DNA of 36,366 nt. It comes from Treponema sp. Lineage in GTDB: Bacteria; Spirochaetota; Spirochaetia; Treponematales; Breznakiellaceae. A program made the translations under genes and the position numbers. Below the pieces are notes generated by a model. The model was not told the DNA's origin, searched no databases, and worked only from the letters and a program-made list of their open reading frames with translations. Below, piece by piece: positions 31,606 through 36,366 of this stretch. How positions within the stretch are numbered: the first letter of the stretch is position 1; every line of letters starts with the position of its first letter. The stretch is from positions 1 to 36,366 of the forward strand of contig WQUW01000012.1 in assembly GCA_009781915.1 (NCBI GenBank), written 5' to 3'.

Positions 31606-33093
31606 TTGAAGATTCTTATGGCAGCCAGCGAAGCCTTCCCCTATGCAAAGAACGGGGGGCTTGCGGATATGGTGTCGGCGCTTTCACTGGCCCTTGCGAA
31701 ACAGGGGCACGAGATACGCATGGTTCTCCCAAGGTATTACGTCATTAACAGAGCGGAACTGAAATTGGAGGCTCTGGAAGGCCCTATGGGAGTTCCTGCC
31801 GGCGGCACGGAAGAGTGGAGCGAGGTTTGCACGGGCCTGCTTCCGGGAAGCCCTCCGGAAAACCCCGTCCGTGTTTACTTTATAGACCACGAAAATTTCT
31901 TCGGCAGGGACGGCATTTACGGCGTCCCCGCAGAGCCGGATTTTCTTGACAACCCCCGGCGCTTTACCTTCTTTTGCCGCGCGGTGTTCCAGCTTTGCAA
32001 GAAGCTAAACTGGTATCCCGATGTGCTTCACGCCCACGACTGGCCGGGGGCCCTTATTCCAGTCTTTCTTAAATTCGAAGAAAGACAAAAGAAATTCGCA
32101 AAGACCGTTTCGGCGCTGACCATCCACAACTTGGGGTATCAGGGCATCTACGGCAAGGAAAACTTTTACCATACCGGCCTTGGCTGGGATGTGTTTTACA
32201 ACGGCGGCTTCGAGGACTGGAACATGATGAACCTCCTTAAAGCCGGAATCTGCTCGGCGGACATCCTGAACACCGTGTCCCCCAACTACGCGCGGGAGAC
32301 GCAAACCAGCGCCTACGGCTGCAGACTAGACGGAATACTCCGTGACCGGGCCGCCGACTACCGGGGTATCCTTAACGGCATAGACACCGAAATATGGAAC
32401 CCCCAAAACGACCCCGCCATCCCCATGCCCTACAGCGCGCAAGACATGACCGGAAAAGCCAGGGCCAAGGAACTGCTTCAACAGGAGTTTGGCCTTCCTC
32501 CATCCCCGGATACCCCGGTAATAGGCTTTATTTCCCGGCTTGTTGGCCAGAAAGGGGTGGGGGAGCTTTTCGGGCCGGCCTACGGTTCAGCCTACCCCAT
32601 CTGCCGGGATATGAACCTCCAGTTTGTCGTTCTTGGAACCGGGGAAGCGTGGTGCGAAAACGAAATCCGCAGCCTTGCGGGTAAGCTCTCCAACTTCAAG
32701 GCCAAGATAACCCATAACGAAGCGCTAAGCCACCTTATAGAAGCCGGAAGCGACTTTTTCCTTATGCCCAGCCGCTACGAGCCGTCCGGTCTTAACCAGA
32801 TGTATTCGCTTGCCTACGGCACAATTCCCATCGTGCGAAACACCGGAGGGCTTGCCGACACGGTAGAAAACTTTGACCCCCAGACAGGCGGCGGCACGGG
32901 CTTCATGTTCGACGACCTGACCCCGCAGGCGATCTACAACACCGTGGCGTGGGCTGTCGGGGCATACCACAACCGCCGCCCCCAGATAGAGGCCATGCGG
33001 AAGCGGGGCATGGAAAAGGATTTTTCGTGGGACAATTCCGCTAAAAAATACATCGAAATGTACGAAGACGCATTGAAAAAAATCCGGAAATGA
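31606..33093 (+). CDS. glgA: Glycogen synthase GlgA
   Basis: Protein of 495 residues that adds glucose from ADP-glucose to the non-reducing end of glycogen (GT5, GT-B fold). The N-terminal MKILMAASEAFPYAKNGGLADM carries the substrate-binding Lys15 in K-x-G-G-L; Asn replaces the more usual Thr or Val at position 16. The C-terminal half has the conserved MPSRYEPSGLNQMYSLAYGTIPIVRNTGGLADTV segment with the catalytic Glu. The start is TTG 31606, with GGAG 6 bases upstream, because homology begins exactly there; the first internal ATG is four codons in. The PASTA gene follows 38 bp downstream. glgX is 25 kb away, so glycogen genes are dispersed. Confidence 0.96.
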   Translation: MKILMAASEAFPYAKNGGLADMVSALSLALAKQGHEIRMVLPRYYVINRAELKLEALEGPMGVPAGGTEEWSEVCTGLLPGSPPENPVRVYFIDHENFFGRDGIYGVPAEPDFLDNPRRFTFFCRAVFQLCKKLNWYPDVLHAHDWPGALIPVFLKFEERQKKFAKTVSALTIHNLGYQGIYGKENFYHTGLGWDVFYNGGFEDWNMMNLLKAGICSADILNTVSPNYARETQTSAYGCRLDGILRDRAADYRGILNGIDTEIWNPQNDPAIPMPYSAQDMTGKARAKELLQQEFGLPPSPDTPVIGFISRLVGQKGVGELFGPAYGSAYPICRDMNLQFVVLGTGEAWCENEIRSLAGKLSNFKAKITHNEALSHLIEAGSDFFLMPSRYEPSGLNQMYSLAYGTIPIVRNTGGLADTVENFDPQTGGGTGFMFDDLTPQAIYNTVAWAVGAYHNRRPQIEAMRKRGMEKDFSWDNSAKKYIEMYEDALKKIRK

Positions 33094-33131
33094 TGTAAGA
33101 AAGTAGGTGGTGACGGAGGATATGTATCTGT

Positions 33132-34169
33132 ATGGGATTTTTCAATTTTGATATTGGCGCGGTAGAAGAACACGTATCGAGCAATTTGCGGGTCTTTATT
33201 TTTATGGCGGCGGGGCTTGTCTTTTTCGTGGGTCTTATCGCCGCGGCGGTGTTCTTTTTCAGCGTCCGCGGGGCGGAACAAACGATGGTTCCCAATGTTC
33301 AGGGCAAAGAGTTAACCGCCGCCCTTCTGGAGCTTCAGGCGAAGGAACTGTACCCCAGAATCCAGCTTCGCCACACCCAGACTTCTGCCGACAGGGGTCT
33401 TATTCTGGAACAGTCCCCCGCTCCGGGAGCCATTACAAGGGCGGGCCGCAGAATCCAGCTTGTGATAAGCCTTGGGGCGATGCTCAACACGGTCGAAAAT
33501 TTTGTTGGACGGAATTTGGAAGATGTCCGCATGGACATTCAGATGATATCCCTGGCCCAAGGCGTTACCAACGGGCTTACTCCGGCACAGCAGCTCCTTA
33601 CCATACGGGAACCTGTGATGTACGAGTTTTCCCCTCAGCCGGCGGGGACGGTGTTACAGCAAAGGCCGGAGCCGGGCACGGCGATTTCCGGCCCTACCAT
33701 GCTGGAACTGGTGGTAAGCCGGGGGCTTGAACACACGATGATCCGTCTGCCGAACCTTGTGGGTTTGAGCATCGCCGACACTCTGGAACAGATAGGCCGC
33801 ACTGGCATTGATTTTGAGTTCTCCATGCGTCCGCTGGGGGCCGGGGAAATGCCCGGAACGGTTGTGGCCCAAACCCCCGCTGGCGACACCCTTGCCAGCC
33901 TGAATACCCGTATCGCCATTACCGTGGTTCCCCCCGCCGGGATCGCCGCAGGCGAGGTCTTTGATCTTTTCAGGTTTGGCATGGCCCCGAACCCGCACCC
34001 GCTGTTGACACGGCTGGACGCCATACTTCCCAACGGCGACCGCCAGCGGATTCTGACGGTGCAGTACGCGGGGGGGCCGCTGTCGGTTCCCTACCAGCTT
34101 CCGGTGGGATCGGTGCTGGTGCTTTATATGCTTAACCGGGAGATACACCGGGAAACGGTCTTGAATTAG
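33132..34169 (+). CDS. Membrane-anchored protein with three PASTA domains
   Basis: Protein of 345 residues: a short cytosolic N-terminus, one membrane helix at about 22-45, then PASTA domains at about 53-115, 119-197 and 203-268 (cores VPNVQGKELTAALLEL, FVGRNLEDVRMDI, LPNLVGLSIADTLEQIG, each ending in a QxPxxGT-like strand). A C-terminal region of unknown fold follows. PASTA domains bind peptidoglycan fragments or beta-lactams in PknB-type kinases and some penicillin-binding proteins. Here neither a kinase nor a transpeptidase domain is present, so it is probably a wall-sensing or scaffold protein in the periplasm. GGAGGA lies 11 bases before the ATG. It is likely cotranscribed with glgA. Confidence 0.88.
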   Translation: MGFFNFDIGAVEEHVSSNLRVFIFMAAGLVFFVGLIAAAVFFFSVRGAEQTMVPNVQGKELTAALLELQAKELYPRIQLRHTQTSADRGLILEQSPAPGAITRAGRRIQLVISLGAMLNTVENFVGRNLEDVRMDIQMISLAQGVTNGLTPAQQLLTIREPVMYEFSPQPAGTVLQQRPEPGTAISGPTMLELVVSRGLEHTMIRLPNLVGLSIADTLEQIGRTGIDFEFSMRPLGAGEMPGTVVAQTPAGDTLASLNTRIAITVVPPAGIAAGEVFDLFRFGMAPNPHPLLTRLDAILPNGDRQRILTVQYAGGPLSVPYQLPVGSVLVLYMLNREIHRETVLN

Positions 34170-34193
34170 CCGCGCGCGCACCAATTCGCCCAG

Positions 34194-34222
34194 TTGACAA
34201 ACATGAGAAATAATGGTTTATT
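34194..34222 (+). promoter_or_regulatory. Promoter for the phosphatidyltransferase gene
   Basis: TTGACA (34194-34199), 17 bases, TTTATT (34217-34222) with TG one base before it. The predicted start of transcription falls at the direct repeat described at 34229. Confidence 0.6.
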
Positions 34223-34228
34223 TGTACG

Positions 34229-34267
34229 GAAAGGATTACTATACCAAACTGAAAGGACTACTTTACC
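34229..34267 (+). repeat. Two 17-bp direct repeats with 22-bp period
   Basis: GAAAGGATTACTATACC (34229-34245) and GAAAGGACTACTTTACC (34251-34267) agree at 15 of 17 positions and are spaced two helical turns apart. They begin right after the promoter at 34194 and lie in the leader of the CDP-alcohol phosphatidyltransferase gene. This fits an operator bound by a dimeric repressor, but the binder is unknown. Confidence 0.6.
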
Positions 34268-34327
34268 GGAAAAGCTAATGCGCCATTCGTGTTTGGGTAC
34301 GCAAGAAAGGTATTCGCTGTGGAAAAT

Positions 34328-34951
34328 ATGAGAGCTACTGGGATTAAAAAATACCTGCCGAACATTGCAACTATCACTCGCCTTTTCGGCTCCTTTTCGC
34401 TTCTATTTCTGATGAATTTGGAAAGAGACATTGGCCCATTCAAGGCAGTTCCCTGGGTTTGGCTGATCGTGTACATCTTTTTTGTGTTGACAGATTCCGT
34501 TGACGGCATGATTGCCCGAAAATTCAACGCAAAGAGCGACCTCGGCGCTGCTTTGGACGCCCTTGGCGACACTGCCCTGCTGGTAATCGGCGCGGCAACC
34601 GTCTTTGTCGTATTCGCGTCCGATAACCTTACTGACTTCCAAACACGCCTTTACATCGGCCTGTTGATTTTCTGCGCCGTCAATAAGCTAGGCATGAACC
34701 TTGTTTCAAAATTTTTCTTTGGTATTGCCAATATGCTGCACTCTTACCCGCAAAAGGCTTTTGCCGTGGGCTGTTACATCGGGGTAGGGTTCTGGGCATT
34801 CCTTCGTGATGTACCGTGGTGGTCTATAGTTATCCTTGTTGCGTTAAACCTGTACGCCGCCATAGACGAGATTGTCTACTGTTCCCGGGCCGCCAAGTAC
34901 AATGTTGATTTTAAGGGCCACCTGTTCGAGAAATACGAACTACGGAAATAG
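34328..34951 (+). CDS. CDP-alcohol phosphatidyltransferase
   Basis: Protein of about 207 residues with five to six membrane spans. The family motif is complete: D-x2-D-G-x2-A-R-x8-G-x3-D-x3-D in TDSVDGMIARKF through LDALGD (Asp56, Asp59, Asp77, Asp81), which binds the metal and CDP-diacylglycerol. Members make phosphatidylglycerol phosphate, cardiolipin, phosphatidylserine or phosphatidylcholine by swapping CMP for an alcohol; which one cannot be read here. The start is ATG 34328 (MRATGIKKYLPNIATITR), with a weak GGA upstream, matching the usual beginning. A GTG at 34289 would add 13 residues without homology. It has its own promoter and a possible operator. It acts in the inner membrane. Confidence 0.87.
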   Translation: MRATGIKKYLPNIATITRLFGSFSLLFLMNLERDIGPFKAVPWVWLIVYIFFVLTDSVDGMIARKFNAKSDLGAALDALGDTALLVIGAATVFVVFASDNLTDFQTRLYIGLLIFCAVNKLGMNLVSKFFFGIANMLHSYPQKAFAVGCYIGVGFWAFLRDVPWWSIVILVALNLYAAIDEIVYCSRAAKYNVDFKGHLFEKYELRK

Positions 34952-34994
34952 GCGGCATTTTAACTTGTTGTTGACACTTTTTGGTGAAAAGTCA

Positions 34995-35023
34995 TTGACT
35001 TGTTCTCTTAGTTAAAGTATACT
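34995..35023 (+). promoter_or_regulatory. Promoter for the TRL-like lipoprotein gene
   Basis: TTGACT (34995-35000), exactly 17 bases, TATACT (35018-35023). A second TTGACA occurs 25 bp upstream. The leader of about 80 bases ends in AAGGAGG before ATG 35111. Confidence 0.75.
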
Positions 35024-35110
35024 CCTCCTATTCGTACCACTCATAAGGGTGGGCAAATCTTGTGTGGTTATCTGCCAAAGAAGGCAAGAATCACTAAGGA
35101 GGAGTTCTTT

Positions 35111-35419
35111 ATGAAGAACTTGATCAAACTTTTCGGGATTATCGCACTGGTGGCGATAATCGGATTTTCGATGACGAGTTGTATGACCGTCAGCTCCATT
35201 GGCGGCACAGTTGATGCTCACGGGCTTATTTCCGGGGCCAGCGCAGCTGCAGAAGGCGCCACAGAGATAGCGTCATTCAATGTTTTCCTTGGGCTTTTTA
35301 CTGCCGGATACGCTGAGTATGCCGCTGCGGTAAGGGCAGCCATTGATCAGGGGAGCCAAATTAGCTCGATAACAACTTGGTTTATTTTCTTCACGAGAAC
35401 CACAGCATTTGCGAGATAA
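35111..35419 (+). CDS. Small TRL-like lipoprotein
   Basis: Protein of 102 residues from ATG 35111, which has a strong AAGGAGG site; an ATG-less upstream extension is not needed. The signal peptide MKNLIKLFGIIALVAIIGF ends in a lipobox with Cys24 (SMTSC). It is of a type repeated many times in termite-gut treponemes. The mature part has an early Gly/Ser/Ala stretch (LISGASAAAEGATEIASFN) and then FLGLFTAGYAEYAAAVRAAIDQGSQISSI. This resembles the TRL family pattern (a conserved serine stretch, LGL..GDAS...A and GGI.KI), though loosely. The function of TRL proteins is unknown. It is a single-gene unit with its own promoter and terminator. Confidence 0.75.
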   Translation: MKNLIKLFGIIALVAIIGFSMTSCMTVSSIGGTVDAHGLISGASAAAEGATEIASFNVFLGLFTAGYAEYAAAVRAAIDQGSQISSITTWFIFFTRTTAFAR

Positions 35420-35442
35420 GTTGTTACAGCTCTAGTCTTAGA

Positions 35443-35482
35443 AACCGTACGGTCAGGCGTTTGCCGGGCTGTGCGGTTTTTT
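35443..35482 (+). terminator. Intrinsic terminator after the small lipoprotein gene
   Basis: AACCGTAC at 35443 onward pairs with GTGCGGTT ending at 35478, with inner GC-rich pairing (CAGGC/GCCGG region), and six T residues (35477-35482) follow. It is placed 23 bp after the stop. Confidence 0.8.
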
Positions 35483-35487
35483 AAATT

Positions 35488-35677
35488 CCCCCGCCGCGCA
35501 TGAGCATTTCCGCCAAAAGCCCCGGCAGGGGAGGAGAGTCAGGTTTAAGAATCCCGCATGGGGAACCCGCTCCGGAGCCACGGTCTCCTACGCGGAGAGG
35601 CCATGCAAATGGCTTCTTAAACCTGACTCTCCTCCCCTGCCGGGGCTTTTGGCGGAAATGCTCATGCGCGGCGGGGG
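35488..35677. repeat. Palindromic intergenic element, best-preserved copy (64-bp perfect arms)
   Basis: The left arm 35488-35551 and right arm 35614-35677 are exact reverse complements over all 64 bases; the loop is 62 bp (35552-35613). Order in the left arm: CCCCCGCCGCGCATGAGC end, CATTTCCGCCAAAAGCCCCGG, CAGGGGAGGA, GAGTCAGGTTTAAGAA. The loop contains GCTCCGGAGC (35569-35578) and GGTCTCCTACGC, conserved in every copy. No transposase or ribosome site is inside; translated forms are chance. As RNA it would make a 64-bp duplex; as DNA, a cruciform. It resembles a MITE or REPIN by layout, but I know no named family that fits. Confidence 0.97.
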
Positions 35678-35712
35678 CATTGCTGGGGGGCTCCGCAGAG
35701 CATTAGCCCCCG

Positions 35713-35737
35713 GCCTTCCCGGCGGAACCGGGAAGGC
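35713..35737. repeat. Satellite hairpin next to the palindromic element (copy 2)
   Basis: GCCTTCCCGG (35713-35722) pairs with CCGGGAAGGC (35728-35737); TGTGCGA follows, as at 22152. Here it lies between the element and the 3' end of the leucine-rich-repeat gene. Confidence 0.75.
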
Positions 35738-35764
35738 TGTGCGAGGCGGGGCGGGGTTAGGGGC

Positions 35765-36246
35765 CTACTGGCGCGACCAGCCGCCGCCGGGGCCGGGGGT
35801 GAAGATGAATGTACCCCCCTGCCGGAAGCCGCCACCTTGGGTTTGGCTGTTGTACATTAACAAGAAAGCCTGTCCATGCGTACCCATAGTAGGATGGGTG
35901 ATCCAGGACTGGTAAATTTCTACGCCGTTGCCAATGGTAATACTTGTCAGGGCGTTATTTCCAAATGCCCAATCGTCGATGGTGGTAACGGTTGGGGGTA
36001 TGATAATGCTGGTAAGCCGGTTATCCGAAAATGCCTCTGTGCTGATTTCGGTAATGCCAGAACCAATGGTTACGCTGGTCAGGTGATTGTTATCAAATGC
36101 CTGAGCCCCGATGTTAATAACGCTGTCGGGGATGTCAACGCTGGCTAGGTGATTCTCCCGAAATGCCCCCCATCCAATGCTGGTAACGGTGTCCAGAAGT
36201 ATTAGGCTAGTCAGCGGGGCGTTAATGGCTCCGGGGCCAAAAAGGG
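35765..36246 (-). pseudogene. BspA/TpLRR-type leucine-rich-repeat protein, 3' part, split by an IS
   Basis: On the minus strand about 160 codons are open to TAG at 35765-35767. They encode LRR_5-type repeats of about 23 residues with the core LTSVTIGSGITEISTEAFSDN, LTSIIIPPTVTTIDDWAFGNN and LTSITIGNGV. A Gly-rich tail then ends GGGWSRQ. Such repeats occur in surface proteins of treponemes and oral bacteria, where they mediate adhesion. The frame enters IS3-type sequence at 36247 and meets a stop just beyond it, near 36290, so the 5' part of the gene has been cut off. Whether that part survives beyond the IS is outside the window. Confidence 0.85.
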
Positions 36247-36366
36247 TGGAGTTCCCCCGATTTTTTGGACAGTGAATTAAGCCGCTAAATTATTTGTTAA
36301 TGCTAAAGGTGTAGCATATCCGATTGCCGAATGTCTACGGCGTCTGTTGTAATACATTTCGATGTA
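36247..36366 (-). mobile_element. IS3-family insertion sequence, one end only
   Basis: The terminal inverted repeat reads TGGAGTTCCCCCGATTTTTT from 36247, then GGACA, a form typical of IS3-family ends (5' TG). The transposase 3' end lies 30 bp inside. The element interrupts the leucine-rich-repeat gene and continues past the right edge of the window, so its other end and target duplication cannot be seen. Confidence 0.85.
36277..36366 (-). CDS. IS3-family transposase (OrfB), C-terminal 29 residues
   Basis: The visible end of the protein reads YIEMYYNRRRRHSAIGYATP followed by nine residues and TAA at 36277. The Y-I-E-x-Y-Y-N-x-R-R-x-H-S-x-x-G-Y-x-x-P signature is the standard tail of IS3/IS150-type integrase-core transposases. 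The catalytic core lies outside the window, so activity cannot be judged. The gene is on the same strand as the leucine-rich-repeat fragment it splits. Confidence 0.9.
   Translation of the reverse strand, partial: YIEMYYNRRRRHSAIGYATPLALTNNLAA

Noticed and set aside
35500-35706. Open frame beginning MSISAKSPGR inside the palindromic element, with cousins at 2534-2743 and 6879-7163
   Set aside because: It is the translation of the inverted-repeat arms and loop; it has no ribosome site, differs in length between copies and appears on both strands because the DNA is palindromic.
35876-36148. 90-codon plus-strand frame opposite the leucine-rich-repeat fragment
   Set aside because: The minus strand encodes clear LRR units with a natural stop; the plus frame has no ribosome site.

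Overview
The window looks like a chromosomal segment of a spirochete, most probably a termite-gut-type Treponema. The clues are many lipoproteins with treponemal signal peptides (for example the one at 35111), TpLRR/BspA-like leucine-rich repeats, RCC1-propeller lipoproteins and a moderately high-GC coding style. This assignment is inference; there is no rRNA or tRNA in the window to confirm it.

Layout. (1) 1-2760: the left edge cuts an FMN riboswitch that reads leftward out of the window. It is followed by a graveyard of insertion sequences: a DDE transposase cut short at its 3' end, then an IS256-type transposase with two frameshifts and a lost catalytic Glu. (2) 2762-6939, minus strand: glgX, a HAD-type nucleotidase and a B12-binding radical SAM protein in a tight operon. 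(3) 7223-9025: aspS. (4) 9051-12823: a lactate racemase (larA) and KdgT-type permease operon, divergent from a second permease, with good promoters in the shared 150-bp gap; probably hydroxy-acid or sugar-acid uptake and conversion. (5) 13068-16804: a PepT-like M20 peptidase, then leuS. (6) 16804-19183: an AT-richer three-gene islet (glycine-zipper lipoprotein, small ORF, outer-membrane barrel) flanked by a 140-bp direct repeat of the leuS 3' end. (7) 19333-21901, minus: serS and a lipoprotein with three LEA/WHy domains. (8) 22234-31434: a cluster of RCC1 beta-propeller lipoproteins. One is a 14-unit, frameshifted gene on the minus strand; two are 7-unit paralogues on the plus strand. A 53-residue gene lies downstream of the first. 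(9) 31606-35419: glgA, a PASTA-domain membrane protein, a CDP-alcohol phosphatidyltransferase and a small TRL-like lipoprotein. (10) 35765-36366: the 3' part of a leucine-rich-repeat gene split by an IS3-family element that runs off the right edge.

Threaded through the intergenic spaces is a family of about 190-200-bp palindromic elements: four full copies (6977, 21953, 25557, 35488), one half copy (2640) and one terminal scrap (9028). The arms reach 64 bp of perfect inverted repeat in the best copy. The inner arms differ between copies but stay self-complementary, and the conserved loop occurs in both orientations. This family, the leuS islet and the propeller lipoprotein locus are the least ordinary contents.
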